NCBI GenBank assembly: GCA_903915035.1
Contig: CAIWRI010000078.1
Span: 1-64,000 of the forward strand
DNA length: 64,000 nt
Reading direction: 5' to 3'
From: an uncultured Nitrosomonadales bacterium
GTDB lineage: Bacteria; Pseudomonadota; Gammaproteobacteria; Burkholderiales; Gallionellaceae
The notes beneath the pieces were generated by a model. That model worked only from the letters and a program-made list of their open reading frames with translations. It made no database searches and had not been told where the DNA came from. Made by a program: the position numbers and the translations under genes. This document shows, piece after piece, positions 19,433 to 30,494 of the stretch (position 1 is the stretch's first letter; each line of letters begins with the position of its first letter).

Positions 19433-22400
19433 CTTATCAGCGGTTGACCGGCTTCGACATTTTTCTCTTCCGCAAATATCGGGAACAGCAATGGCAACAA
19501 CAACAAGGTAAACAGTGTTGCCGAGACAATGCCGCCTACAATCACCACGGCAAACGGGCGCTGGGTCTCCGAACCGATGCCATGCGACAGCGCGGCCGGC
19601 AAAAGACCGATCCCCGCCATCATCGCTGTCATCAAAATAGGACGCAAGCGCGACACGGCGCCTTCCATCACACTCATGGCCAGCGTATGACCATTGCGCA
19701 TTCCGTCGATAAACTGCTCAACCATGATCACCCCGTTCTGCACCGAAATACCGGCAACCGCGATAAAGCCTACTGCAGCAGATACCGACAGATGCAATCC
19801 GGCAAGCCCTAACCCCGCCAGTCCGCCGATCAGCGTAAAGGGCACCATCATCAGCACCAGCAAGGCTTTTCGTGTGGATTTGAAAGCCCAGAACAGCAGC
19901 ACAAAGATCATCAGGATGGATAAGGGCACAATCACTTTCAGGCGTTTAACCGCGCGCTGCTGATTTTCAAACTGACCGCCCCAAGTCAGAATATAACCCG
20001 GCGGCAAAGTTACCTGCGCTTTGACTTTATCCATCGCTTCAGCGACAAAACTGCCCTGATCGCGTCCCAGCAGATTCGCCTTCACCGCCACTACCCGTCC
20101 GCCCGCCTCGCGCCCGATGCGTGCAGCACCCTGACGCACATCGATTTTAGCAATCGAGCCCAGCGGAATCGACCCGCCACCGGGTATGGCAATCGGCAGA
20201 TCGCGCACGTCATCCACGGCATCGCGATAGCGCTCGGCAATGCGCACCGTGACATCGAAACTCCGGTCACCTTCATAAAAAGTATTCACCGTACTGCTCG
20301 CCAGCACTGTCTGTATGGTGGCATTAACATCATTGATATTCAGCCCGTAACGCGACATGCGCTGCCGGTCCAGCACGATGTTAAGTTCAGTCTGACCACC
20401 TACCTTGATGGCAGCCACATCAGCCGAGCCCTTGATTCCCGCCAGTATGCCAGCCACTTGCGTTGATTTATCTTCCAGAATTTCAAGATCGGGACCGAAT
20501 ATCTTCACCGAAATCTCTCCCTTCACGCCGGACAAGGCTTCTTCCACATTGTCCTGTATCACCTGTGAAAAATTGGTGGGAACACCGGGAATTTCCCCGA
20601 TTTTGCGCGTCATATCGGCAATCATCGCCTCCTTGTCGGCAAAGCGCCAGCCATCATGCGGGTTGAGATCCGCCATAATTTCCAGATTGTTCGGCCCCTT
20701 GGGATCGGTGCCATCGTCCGGACGCCCGACCTGCGTCGCAACGTTGTTAACCTCAGGATAACTGTTCAGGATCTTGCGCACCTGACGTTCGACTTCCTTG
20801 GTTTTATCCAGCGCGGTAGCCGGTGGCAGTGTAATCGTCAGCCAGATATTGCCTTCATCCAGTTTGGGCAAAAATTCGCTGCCCAGCAAGGGAGACAGCG
20901 CCAGCGTCACCGCCAGCAAGGCCACCGATACAGCGACGATCAGCTTGCGCCGCAGATTTGCCCAGTTAAGCAAAATGCGGTAGTTGCTTTGCAATTTATG
21001 CATCCATTCGCTGTGTTTCTCGGCCAGGTCATGCTTTCTTACCGCATAGCTTAGCAACGTGGGCAGCAGGGTCAGCGTCAGGATGATCGCGCCCAGCAGT
21101 GCAAAGGTCAGGGTAAAGGCGACAGGCGAAAATATCTTGCCTTCGACGCGCTGAAAAGTAAAAATCGGCAAAAAGGCCAGAATGATGATGGCTTTGGAAA
21201 ACAGAATAGGCTTACCCATCTCGACGCTGTTTTGTTTGATCAGATGAAGCCGCCAGCCGTAGGATTGATGCTGTTTACTCTCATCGAGCTTGGCTAATGC
21301 CAGTTTCACCATCAAGGCTTCGACCATCACCACCGCGCTGTCGATGATGATACCGAAGTCGACCGCACCGAGTGAGATCAGATTGGCCGATACGCCGCGC
21401 GCATCAATCAAAATAAAGGCAAACAGCAGCGCCAGCGGAATGATGGCGGCCACTGCCAGCGCCGCGTACCAGTTGCGCAGGAACAGTATCAGTATTGCCA
21501 CCACTAAAATGGCACCGACAATCAGATTCTCACTCACGGTGTGTACCGTGTGTTTGACCAGATCTGTTCTATCGTAGTATGGAACAATCTTCACCCCGAC
21601 AGGCAGGCTCAGCGACAGCGCGGCAATGCGCTCCTTAATACCTTCGACCACCGTGCTGGCATTTTGCCCCTTGGTCATCTGTACGATGCCCTGCACCACG
21701 TTGTCATGTCCGTTAAACGCTACTATCCCTGAACGCGGACGGCTGCCGATGGCTACCGTTGCAACGTTGCCCACCGTCACTGTTTTACCATTAGCGGCTG
21801 TCACCACCACGCGAGAAATATCGTCGAGCGATTTGAAAAGCCCGATGCTGCGCACCACCAGCGCTTCATCGCCGCGCTTTAATATCCCCCCCCCGGTGTT
21901 GCTGCTGTTAGCCCCCACAGCCGTAGCTACCTGGTCGATAGTGACATTGAATTTTCGCAGCAGCGAGGGAATCACTTGTATCTGGTATTCCTTGACCGTG
22001 CCGCCAAAACTGACCACATCCGCCACACCCTGCACCTGACGCAGTGCCGGACGCAACACCCAGTCCTGCAAGGCACGCGCCTCATAGGGCGGCATGCTCT
22101 GGGGCACATCCAGTACATAGCGATACACTTCGCCGACCGCATTGGTCAGCGGCGACATGCTGGGCTGTACACCTGCCGGCAAGGTGACATTTTGCAATTT
22201 TTCCAGCACCTGCTGGCGCGCAAAATAATCATCGGTATGATCGGCGAAAGTCAGCGTGATGTCAGACAAACCGGTGAGCGATACCGAACGCATCTGCGTC
22301 ATGTGCGGCACGCCGTTCATTTCACGCTCAATCGGCAGTGTGACGCTGCGCTCAATCTCTTCAGGTGCCTGGCCTGGCATCTGAGAGACAATTTCCACCT

Positions 22401-22536
22401 GCACATCCTGCACATCGGGAAAGGCTTCAATCGGCAGATCCTGCAAGGCACGCACACCGAAAATCAGCAGCACCAGTACACCGGCCAGCACAAACACGCG
22501 CTGGTGCAGTGTGAAAGTAATCAATTTATCGAGCAT
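19426..22536 (-). CDS. CzcA/CusA family heavy-metal efflux RND transporter
   Basis: LDKLITFTLHQRVFVLAGVLVLLIFGVRALQDLPIEAFPDVQDVQVEIVSQMPGQAPEEIERSVTLPIE; 1036 aa RND architecture. Confidence 0.92.
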   Translation of the reverse strand: MLDKLITFTLHQRVFVLAGVLVLLIFGVRALQDLPIEAFPDVQDVQVEIVSQMPGQAPEEIERSVTLPIEREMNGVPHMTQMRSVSLTGLSDITLTFADHTDDYFARQQVLEKLQNVTLPAGVQPSMSPLTNAVGEVYRYVLDVPQSMPPYEARALQDWVLRPALRQVQGVADVVSFGGTVKEYQIQVIPSLLRKFNVTIDQVATAVGANSSNTGGGILKRGDEALVVRSIGLFKSLDDISRVVVTAANGKTVTVGNVATVAIGSRPRSGIVAFNGHDNVVQGIVQMTKGQNASTVVEGIKERIAALSLSLPVGVKIVPYYDRTDLVKHTVHTVSENLIVGAILVVAILILFLRNWYAALAVAAIIPLALLFAFILIDARGVSANLISLGAVDFGIIIDSAVVMVEALMVKLALAKLDESKQHQSYGWRLHLIKQNSVEMGKPILFSKAIIILAFLPIFTFQRVEGKIFSPVAFTLTFALLGAIILTLTLLPTLLSYAVRKHDLAEKHSEWMHKLQSNYRILLNWANLRRKLIVAVSVALLAVTLALSPLLGSEFLPKLDEGNIWLTITLPPATALDKTKEVERQVRKILNSYPEVNNVATQVGRPDDGTDPKGPNNLEIMADLNPHDGWRFADKEAMIADMTRKIGEIPGVPTNFSQVIQDNVEEALSGVKGEISVKIFGPDLEILEDKSTQVAGILAGIKGSADVAAIKVGGQTELNIVLDRQRMSRYGLNINDVNATIQTVLASSTVNTFYEGDRSFDVTVRIAERYRDAVDDVRDLPIAIPGGGSIPLGSIAKIDVRQGAARIGREAGGRVVAVKANLLGRDQGSFVAEAMDKVKAQVTLPPGYILTWGGQFENQQRAVKRLKVIVPLSILMIFVLLFWAFKSTRKALLVLMMVPFTLIGGLAGLGLAGLHLSVSAAVGFIAVAGISVQNGVIMVEQFIDGMRNGHTLAMSVMEGAVSRLRPILMTAMMAGIGLLPAALSHGIGSETQRPFAVVIVGGIVSATLFTLLLLPLLFPIFAEEKNVEAGQPLISE

Positions 22537-23688
22537 TTAATCGGCACCTGACAGTTCGGCATTGAGCAGCAAGGTGCCGGTGGTCACGACGCGCTCACCC
22601 TTTGTCAAACCTTGTCTGACGAAGCTGTCTTCATGCCCTTGCAGTCCCAGCACAACCCTGCGACGTTGCAAGACACCCGGGCTGTTTTCAACAAACACGT
22701 AGCTGTACAGCCCTTGCGTGACGATAGCGGTATTCGGAACACGCGGATATTTATCAAGCATGCTGGCAACGGGCGCGACGCGTGCATACATTTCTGGCTT
22801 AAGCCTGAAGTGAGAATTGTTAATTTCGCAACGCACCTGGATACGCCGTGTCACAGGATCCATTGCACCAACAATGGCAGTAATCTTGCCGGAAAAAAAG
22901 GCATCCGCATAGGCATCCACATCGACCACCACAGACTGATCCAGTCTCACTTTATCGATATCCTGCTCGGGCAGATCTATCATTCCCCATACATGTAATG
23001 GATCTGTAATCACGAATAACGGTGCGGCAGCACCCGGTGCCACCTCACTATCGGCATTAACCTGCCGCTCGCTAACCACCCCGCTGCGAGGCGCCAACAG
23101 CACATATTTGCTGCTGGACTTGTCGGAATTTAAGTTTTTCAGTCTGGCGCGTGCCCGGATAGCTTCGGCTTCTGCCTGGTGCGCATCCGATTCAGCACTT
23201 TCCATATCCTTCTGTGCCATGCCATTTGCCGCAAACAGCAGTTTGGCGCGTGCCAGCACTTGCTGTTTGAGTTGCAAATCAGCTTCTGCACGATTATTGT
23301 CTGCTACCGCCTGAGCATAGTCGGGCGAATCAATCACCAGCAGTGCATCGCCTTTTTTCACCTGTTTGCCCACATCAGCCAGGATACTCACTACCCTGCC
23401 GGCAACCGACGTAAATACCCGTGCAGTACGATTATCGTCGTAAACAATGCGTGCATTTAAAGGTTCAACCAGCGGTTCAGGATAAGCCTCAACCGGTAGA
23501 ATTTTGACATAGGACAGCTGCGGGGCATCGACTGCAAAACGGATGGTATCGGAAGATTTTTTTTCGACAGACACTGCCTCAATAAGCGGCTTTACTACCA
23601 CATGGCTTTTCTGCCAGAAAAAATAGCCGGCAATGATTAATACCAGCAGGATTGCCAAAATACTATTTTTTTTAACCCTTGTGATCAT
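22537..23688 (-). CDS. Efflux RND periplasmic adaptor (CzcB/CusB-like)
   Basis: MITRVKKNSILAILLVLIIAGYFFWQKS...GRVVSILADVGKQVKKGDALLVIDSPDYAQA. Confidence 0.88.
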   Translation of the reverse strand: MITRVKKNSILAILLVLIIAGYFFWQKSHVVVKPLIEAVSVEKKSSDTIRFAVDAPQLSYVKILPVEAYPEPLVEPLNARIVYDDNRTARVFTSVAGRVVSILADVGKQVKKGDALLVIDSPDYAQAVADNNRAEADLQLKQQVLARAKLLFAANGMAQKDMESAESDAHQAEAEAIRARARLKNLNSDKSSSKYVLLAPRSGVVSERQVNADSEVAPGAAAPLFVITDPLHVWGMIDLPEQDIDKVRLDQSVVVDVDAYADAFFSGKITAIVGAMDPVTRRIQVRCEINNSHFRLKPEMYARVAPVASMLDKYPRVPNTAIVTQGLYSYVFVENSPGVLQRRRVVLGLQGHEDSFVRQGLTKGERVVTTGTLLLNAELSGAD

Positions 23689-25219
23689 GAAGCACTCCTT
23701 GTACAGAATATTCAGCCTTGTTCCACCAACCACCGCCCAGCGCCTGATACAGTGCAGCCGTATCGCCCAGTCGGGATGCCTGCGCCTGAACCAGAGCAAG
23801 TTGCGTCAGTTGATAAGCCTGCTCGGCAAGCAAAACATTTTGATAAGCGATATAGCCCAAACGATGTTGCTCGCGCGTCAAATTCAGCAGCTTTTTATTC
23901 GCCTGTGCAGACGCTGCGGCAGCTTTGAGGGCATCGGCGTCCGTCTCAATTTTGTGCAGGGTATCGGCGACATTTTGCAGTGCAGCGATCACCGTACTGC
24001 GATACTGTGCACCGGCCTGAACCAGCACTTGTTCAGCGGCTTTCGACTGCGCCTTGAGGGTGCCTCCATCAAATATGGTCTGCGCAATATTGCCGGTCAG
24101 ACTAAAAAAGCCACCACCGGAGCGGAACATCCAGTCTGGCGTCGTCGCCATACCACCCATCACGGCCTGAACCGAAAATTGCGGCAGGCGGTTGGCTATG
24201 GCAACACCATATTGTGCGCTGGCGTCATGCAACTGCGCCTCGGCAATCCGTACATCCGGACGCTGCTCAACCAATCTTGAGGGCAGACTTAGCGGCAAGT
24301 CTTCAGGCAAATGCAAGTCGGCAAGCTCAAAAATTTCTTCTACATCCTTGTCAGGTGTATTCCCCGCCAGCGCACGTATCAGATCCCGGGTCTGCTCCAG
24401 TTGATTGCGCAAGGGCGGCAACGACTGGTCGGCCTGAGCTAATGCCGCTTCCTGCGCGGCTACATCGATCTCACTCAAAAATCCGAGCTTCAACTGCTGA
24501 CGCAGGATCTGAAGATTTTCACGATTGATGGCAATCACCCGTTCCACGGCAGCTAACTGCGCGCGCACACTGGCTTCTTCAAAAGCTGCTGCAACCACGT
24601 TTGACACCAGCGTGATGTAAGTCGCCTGCAATTGCATTTGCTGCACCTGTGCTTGCGCTTGCGCTGACTCAACGCGTCGCTTTTGCATGCCGAATATGTC
24701 AGGCACATAGCCGATATTCAACTGGGCAACATGAAAGTTGTAATAAGCCGGACCAACAGGAGTGCTCGTCGTTTGAATATCAGTACCGTTTGCCTGTAAA
24801 CCGGGGGCCCCTCCGCCATTATTGCCGGCAAGTTTGTTGCGCGAGGGCGAATAATTCACGCCTACGGTCGGATAAAAAAAACCCTGCTGTGCAATGACGC
24901 CCTGCTGCGCGACACGCAATGCCGCCTGTGCGGCTTCGACATCGGGATTGGCCTGCAAGGCACGCGCGATCAGCGCATTTAATTTTGCCGACTGAAACAG
25001 CGTCCACCAGTCATCGGGGATTTGTTTTGATGCATCAAAAGACTGCGGCTTACCCATCAGCGTATCAGTCGCTGAAGTTTTAACAGGCATGGCTAGCGGC
25101 GCATAGCTTATCGCTATCGGTGCTGCCTGCGACTTGAAATCCGGCCCTGCTGCACATCCCACCAGCGCCAGCGGAATCAAAATAGCAATTTTTCTGTACA
25201 AAATAACGAACCCGGCCAT
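23672..25219 (-). CDS. NodT-family outer membrane efflux lipoprotein
   Basis: Lipobox-like LALVGCAAGPDF; two OEP-like repeats. Confidence 0.88.
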   Translation of the reverse strand: MAGFVILYRKIAILIPLALVGCAAGPDFKSQAAPIAISYAPLAMPVKTSATDTLMGKPQSFDASKQIPDDWWTLFQSAKLNALIARALQANPDVEAAQAALRVAQQGVIAQQGFFYPTVGVNYSPSRNKLAGNNGGGAPGLQANGTDIQTTSTPVGPAYYNFHVAQLNIGYVPDIFGMQKRRVESAQAQAQVQQMQLQATYITLVSNVVAAAFEEASVRAQLAAVERVIAINRENLQILRQQLKLGFLSEIDVAAQEAALAQADQSLPPLRNQLEQTRDLIRALAGNTPDKDVEEIFELADLHLPEDLPLSLPSRLVEQRPDVRIAEAQLHDASAQYGVAIANRLPQFSVQAVMGGMATTPDWMFRSGGGFFSLTGNIAQTIFDGGTLKAQSKAAEQVLVQAGAQYRSTVIAALQNVADTLHKIETDADALKAAAASAQANKKLLNLTREQHRLGYIAYQNVLLAEQAYQLTQLALVQAQASRLGDTAALYQALGGGWWNKAEYSVQGVLHDHKG

Positions 25220-25390
25220 ATTTAATTACGAAGCTAAGCCATCTAGCAAAGGAGGCGAATACTAGCAGAATTTGATTAAATTTATATGACGGGATCTTGA
25301 TAATTTATAAGTCATTGTTTTGCAACGGTAGATCTGATAAACAACGGATAAACACGGGCTGAACTTTGCTCAATGACCTTCGCTGCCGCA

Positions 25391-25426
25391 CATGAAAAAA
25401 CCCGTCAAAGCGGGCTTTTTCATTAA
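25391..25426 (-). terminator. Intrinsic terminator downstream of clpB
   Basis: AAAAAACCCGtcaaagCGGGCTTTTTC; on the minus strand the stem is followed by a T-run. Confidence 0.65.
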
Positions 25427-25455
25427 AAATATTTTTACCTACGCATTGATAAGGC

Positions 25456-28041
25456 TCAACCCTTATCGAAGCGCATCACTCCCGTTTTGCAATCCACAGC
25501 GATGGTATCTTTCGCCGCGAAACGCCCTTCCAGAATCAGTTTGGCCAGCGGATTTTCAAGCTGGCTCTGAATCGCGCGTTTTAAGGGTCTCGCGCCATAG
25601 ACAGGATCAAACCCGGCACTGGAAATTTCAGACAAGGCTGCTTCGGTAACGATAAGCTTCATTTCCAGTGCTCCCAGTCGTTTTTCCAGATACTGCAACT
25701 GAATGCGCGCGATAGATTTGATGTTTTTCTCATCCAGCGCATGGAACACCACCACCTCGTCAATACGGTTGATGAATTCAGGCCTGAAATAGCTTTTTAC
25801 TTCACCCATTACTGCCAGTTTAATCACCTGATAATCATCGCCTGACATCTGCTGTATCATCTGACTACCCAGATTAGAGGTCATCACGATCACGGTATTC
25901 TTGAAATCCACCGTGCGCCCCTGACCATCCGTCATGCGACCATCGTCCAGTGCTTGCAGCAGCACGTTGAAGACATCGGGATGCGCTTTTTCCACTTCAT
26001 CGAGCAAAATCACCGAATACGGTTTGCGACGCACCGCTTCCGTCAAACCGCCGCCTTCTTCATAGCCCACGTAGCCCGGCGGCGCACCAATCAGTCGTGC
26101 AACCGAATGCTTCTCCATATACTCAGACATATCGAGGCGGATCAGATGATCTTCCGAATCAAACATAAAGCCTGCCAGCGCCTTGCAAAGTTCTGTTTTT
26201 CCGACACCGGTCGGCCCCAGAAACAAGAAGGAACCGTAAGGTTTATTCGGATCTGACAGCCCCGAGCGCGAACGTCTGATCGCATCCGACACCAGACGCA
26301 CGGCTTCGTCCTGTCCCACCACGCGCTCATGCAGCTTATCTTCCATCTTGAGCAGTTTGTCGCGCTCTCCGGTCATCATTTTGGAAACAGGTATTCCGGT
26401 GGCACGACTAACCACTTCGGCGATTTCTTCAGCGCCTACCTGAGTGCGCAGCAGGCGATTTCTTGGTTTATCCCCTTTTTCTTCGGCGTGTGCAGCTTCT
26501 TTTAGCTTAGCTTCCAGTTGCGGCAACTGACCGTATTGCAGTTCAGCCACCTGCTCCAGACGGCCTTCGCGTTGCAGCCTGACAATTTCAGCACGCACCC
26601 GCTCTATCTCTTCCTTGAGTAGCGCCGTGCCTTGCGCCGCACCTTTTTCTGTTTTCCAAATTTCATCCAGATCGGCGTATTCCCGACCCAGCTTTTCAAT
26701 TTCCGCTTCGATCAGCGCATGGCGTTTTTTCGAGGCTTCATCCTTTTCCTTTTTGACGGCTTCCCGCTCAATCTTGAGCTGGATCAGACGGCGCTCCAGC
26801 TTATCCATCACTTCAGGCTTGGAATCAATTTCCATTCTGACCCGTGCGGCGGCTTCGTCGATCAGATCAATCGCCTTGTCCGGCAAAAAACGATCCGTAA
26901 TATAACGGTTGGATAATTCAGCTGCGGCGATGATGGCAGGATCGGTAATATCCACGCCGTGATGCAACTCATAGCGCTCCTGCAAGCCGCGCAAGATAGC
27001 GATGGTAGATTCTACCGAAGGCTCTTCCACCAGCACTTTTTGAAAACGACGTTCAAGCGCGGCATCCTTCTCGACATACTTGCGATATTCATCCAGCGTG
27101 GTAGCTCCGATGCAATGCAATTCGCCGCGCGCTAAGGCCGGTTTCAACATATTGCCCGCATCCATCGCGCCTTCCGCCTTGCCCGCGCCTACCATAGTGT
27201 GCAGCTCGTCGATGAAGACGATAGTTTGCCCTTCATCCATCGCCAGTTCTTTGAGCACATTTTTAAGACGCTCCTCAAATTCACCGCGATATTTGGCGCC
27301 TGCCAGCAGTGCGGCCATATCCAGACTCAACACTTTTTTACCCTTGAGCGATTCGGGCACTTCGCCGTTGACGATGCGCTGCGCCAGGCCTTCGACAATC
27401 GCAGTTTTACCCACACCCGGCTCGCCTATCAGTACCGGATTATTCTTGGTGCGGCGCTGCAAAACCTGAATTGCGCGGCGTATCTCGTCATCTCTGCCGA
27501 TCACAGGATCCAGCTTGCCCTGCCTTGCTCTGTCTGTCAGATCAATGGTGTATTTTTTCAAGGACTCGCGCTGACCTTCCGCTTCCTGAGAGCCTACCGA
27601 CTCGCCGCCGCGTACCGTAGCGATAGCCACTTCCAGCGGCGCACGCGCAATCCCGTTAGCCTTTAAAAGCCGCCCTGTCTCGCCCTTATCACCAGTTGCC
27701 GCAAGCAAAAACATCTCGCTGGCAATAAACTGATCGCCGCGCTTTTGCGACTCCTTGTCGGTCAAATTAAACAGATTGGAAAGATCGCGTCCGACTTGCA
27801 CCTCGCCACCATGTCCTTCCACCTTGGGCAGACGGGATACCGCCTCGCTGAGCGCCATTTTCAGCGCATTGACATTGCCACCGGCACGTGCCAGCAGCGA
27901 ACCTGCTCCGCTGTCCGCATCATTAAGCATGGCCAACAGCAGATGTTGCGGCTCAATAAACTGGGAATCACCACCCACGGCAAGACTTTGTGCATCGGAC
28001 AGGGCTTGCTGTAACTTGGTCGTAAACTTGTCAAAACGCAT
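25456..28041 (-). CDS. clpB: ATP-dependent chaperone ClpB
   Basis: Two AAA domains [18 protein letters not shown] and [15 protein letters not shown], coiled-coil middle domain; 861 aa. Confidence 0.97.
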   Translation of the reverse strand: MRFDKFTTKLQQALSDAQSLAVGGDSQFIEPQHLLLAMLNDADSGAGSLLARAGGNVNALKMALSEAVSRLPKVEGHGGEVQVGRDLSNLFNLTDKESQKRGDQFIASEMFLLAATGDKGETGRLLKANGIARAPLEVAIATVRGGESVGSQEAEGQRESLKKYTIDLTDRARQGKLDPVIGRDDEIRRAIQVLQRRTKNNPVLIGEPGVGKTAIVEGLAQRIVNGEVPESLKGKKVLSLDMAALLAGAKYRGEFEERLKNVLKELAMDEGQTIVFIDELHTMVGAGKAEGAMDAGNMLKPALARGELHCIGATTLDEYRKYVEKDAALERRFQKVLVEEPSVESTIAILRGLQERYELHHGVDITDPAIIAAAELSNRYITDRFLPDKAIDLIDEAAARVRMEIDSKPEVMDKLERRLIQLKIEREAVKKEKDEASKKRHALIEAEIEKLGREYADLDEIWKTEKGAAQGTALLKEEIERVRAEIVRLQREGRLEQVAELQYGQLPQLEAKLKEAAHAEEKGDKPRNRLLRTQVGAEEIAEVVSRATGIPVSKMMTGERDKLLKMEDKLHERVVGQDEAVRLVSDAIRRSRSGLSDPNKPYGSFLFLGPTGVGKTELCKALAGFMFDSEDHLIRLDMSEYMEKHSVARLIGAPPGYVGYEEGGGLTEAVRRKPYSVILLDEVEKAHPDVFNVLLQALDDGRMTDGQGRTVDFKNTVIVMTSNLGSQMIQQMSGDDYQVIKLAVMGEVKSYFRPEFINRIDEVVVFHALDEKNIKSIARIQLQYLEKRLGALEMKLIVTEAALSEISSAGFDPVYGARPLKRAIQSQLENPLAKLILEGRFAAKDTIAVDCKTGVMRFDKG

Positions 28042-28141
28042 GGCACACTCCTTCTAAGTTAACAATCGATTGAAGCACAAGTGGGGGGACGATTAGAAAA
28101 TTTCAAGTCGCTTGCCTTATACTACGCTTCTTTGACTACAA

Positions 28142-28993
28142 TTGAGAGAAACCGTGGCGATACTAGATCTTGCTTTTATTATTGGGCAAAATGCGCACAA
28201 TGCACTGACTGAAGACATCTTAAGCGGCGATCTAACCGCACAATTATTACCCGAAACGGCAACTGCCCGTGCACAAGTGATTACCCGCCAGTCAGGCATA
28301 CTCTGTGGAACGCAATGGTTTGATGCCTGCTTCATGTCACTTGATCCGGCCTGCAAAATTACCTGGCAGGCCAAAGACGGCGACACCATACACCCGGGAC
28401 AGCTTTTGTGCGAATTGAATGGCGGCACGCGCGCCTTGCTCACCGGTGAACGCAGCGCATTGAACCTGCTACAGACGCTGTCCGCCACAGCCACTCGCAC
28501 CCGGCGCTATGTTGATGTCGTAACAGGTTTAAATGTCAAAATCATGGATACGCGCAAAACCCTGCCGGGACTGCGCCATGCGCAGAAATATGCGGTCAGG
28601 ACTGGCGGCGGATATAATCAGCGCGCGGGACTGTATGACGGAATTCTCATTAAGGAAAATCATATTGCCGCAGCAGGCAGCATCGCCGCCGTACTCGATG
28701 CCGCCTTCAAACTAGCTCCTGTCGGCGTATCCATACAGATCGAAGTGGAGAACATGATGCAACTGGACGAAGCGCTGGATGCAGGTGCGAAGCTTATTCT
28801 GCTCGACAATTTCGATCTGGACGCGCTGCTTGCCGCTGTACAACACACCGCTGGACGCGCAGAACTGGAAGCTTCTGGCGGCATTACGCTGGCGGGTTTG
28901 CGTGAAATTGCCGAAACTGGTGTCGATCGCATCTCCATCGGCGCGCTGACCAAGGACATCGACGCACTGGATTTATCAATGAGAATGATTTAG
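28142..28993 (+). CDS. nadC: Nicotinate-nucleotide pyrophosphorylase (carboxylating)
   Basis: MDTRKTLPGLRHAQKYAVRTGGGYNQRAGLYDGILIKENHI. Confidence 0.95.
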   Translation: MRETVAILDLAFIIGQNAHNALTEDILSGDLTAQLLPETATARAQVITRQSGILCGTQWFDACFMSLDPACKITWQAKDGDTIHPGQLLCELNGGTRALLTGERSALNLLQTLSATATRTRRYVDVVTGLNVKIMDTRKTLPGLRHAQKYAVRTGGGYNQRAGLYDGILIKENHIAAAGSIAAVLDAAFKLAPVGVSIQIEVENMMQLDEALDAGAKLILLDNFDLDALLAAVQHTAGRAELEASGGITLAGLREIAETGVDRISIGALTKDIDALDLSMRMI

Positions 28994-29029
28994 CAAGTGG
29001 CAAACTATGATAGACAATCAGGGGTTATC

Positions 29030-29119
29030 ATGACTGAATCATTGCATCTCGTCTGCCCGCATTGTGACGGCATTAATCGCGTACCCGAAGTGGCTTCGCA
29101 TCAGGATTTGACAGGGTAA
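29030..29119 (+). pseudogene. Thioredoxin 2 (TrxC) N-terminal stub
   Basis: MTESLHLVCPHCDGINRVPEVASHQDLTG* matches the CPHC...NRVP zinc-ribbon start of TrxC; no catalytic domain follows. Confidence 0.6.
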
Positions 29120-29341
29120 CCCCAAAACAGGGCAAACCCGCTCACAATTTCTTTATCAGCGTGCTCCTGCATTTGCTGGCTTAGTGCTTTAACGAATACC
29201 GATCAGGGCTCGCGTCTCATTTATACTGCATGGCTGAAACGACATGAAGGGACTGACCGAATAACAGGATCTCGCTCCGCAGATACGAGAGCCGCACTTG
29301 TTGATTACTTCTGCTTTCCAAGTTGAAAGTGCTTTAACACC

Positions 29342-30181
29342 TCAATTCTCACTCATCGCCTCGCCCATGCGGACGGGCATTGCAGCAGTCCATTGCGCAT
29401 TAAACTGCAGCATATTCTTTTTGAACAGCAACACCACCGTTGAACCCAACAAAAAGCGCCCCATTTCATCGCCTTTCTTCAGGTTGATCTGCTGATCCGC
29501 ATATTGCCACTGACGAATATCACGGCTGCGCGGCGGATTGATCACACCATGCCAGACAGTCGCCATACTGCCGACAATAGTCGCCCCCACCAGCGTCAGC
29601 ACAAACTGACCGTAGTCAGAATCAAACACGCACACAACGCGTTCATTGCGGGCAAACAAACCCGGCACGCCGCGTGCCGTCACAGGATTGACCGAAAACA
29701 ACTCACCGGGCACATAGATCATGCGTAACAGTCGCCCGTCGCAGGGCATATGAATGCGGTGATAATCTTTCGGACTCAGATAAATGGTGGCAAAACTGCC
29801 CTCGGTAAACTGCGCGGCAAGTTGGACATCGCCGCCGACCAGCGCAGTGGTCGAATAAGTATGACCTTTCGCCTGAAACAACAGGTCGTGCTCAATCGCG
29901 CCAAACTGGCTGATCGCGCCATCAACCGGACAAACAAAAGCTGAGGATGAAAGCGGTCTCGCCCCCGGCTTTAACGCACGCGTAAAAAAATCATTGAAGG
30001 TCGCATAACTGTGACTATCGGTATTGGCAGCTTCCATCATGTTCACCTGATAGCGCCCGATGAACCAGTTAATCAAGGAAGGCACCCATATGCCGCGCCG
30101 ACTGGCCACTTTACCGGCAAATTCGGTGAGCAGCTGTTTAGGCAGCAGGTATTGCAAGAGCACTGCGAGATGGTCGATCAC
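29342..30181 (-). CDS. psd: Phosphatidylserine decarboxylase
   Basis: ARPLSSSAFVCPVDGAISQFG, YLSPKDYHRIHMPCDG, LGSTVVLLF cleavage motif. Confidence 0.95.
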   Translation of the reverse strand: MIDHLAVLLQYLLPKQLLTEFAGKVASRRGIWVPSLINWFIGRYQVNMMEAANTDSHSYATFNDFFTRALKPGARPLSSSAFVCPVDGAISQFGAIEHDLLFQAKGHTYSTTALVGGDVQLAAQFTEGSFATIYLSPKDYHRIHMPCDGRLLRMIYVPGELFSVNPVTARGVPGLFARNERVVCVFDSDYGQFVLTLVGATIVGSMATVWHGVINPPRSRDIRQWQYADQQINLKKGDEMGRFLLGSTVVLLFKKNMLQFNAQWTAAMPVRMGEAMSEN

Positions 30182-30494
30182 ATTAGCCTGCCTGAAAATA
30201 AAAAAGTGAGTGCATTATACCCAATCAAGTCGCAAAAATTAGCTGGTAATAAGCACTTTCCAATAGCGCCCAAAGCATTCCCGACGCATAATGCAGCGCA
30301 CGGATTGATTATTACTTGAGTTTCGCCACCCGCTATGCAAGCAGCGGGGAACTGAAGTTCAGAAAGGATTGTTCAGTGCAAGTATCTGTCGCTAAACAGG
30401 CTTGAGCAACGGATTGCAGCAATAAACCAGCCACAGACCGCTAGAATGTCCGGCAAACAACAAGCTGATACACGCAAACGATGGAAAAATAATA

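Noticed and set aside
23633-24280. 215-aa plus-strand ORF opposite the outer-membrane efflux gene
   Set aside because: Antisense to a clear NodT-family gene; no domain evidence.
29120-29340. Possible further gene remnant between the TrxC stub and psd
   Set aside because: No frame gave a convincing family motif by eye.
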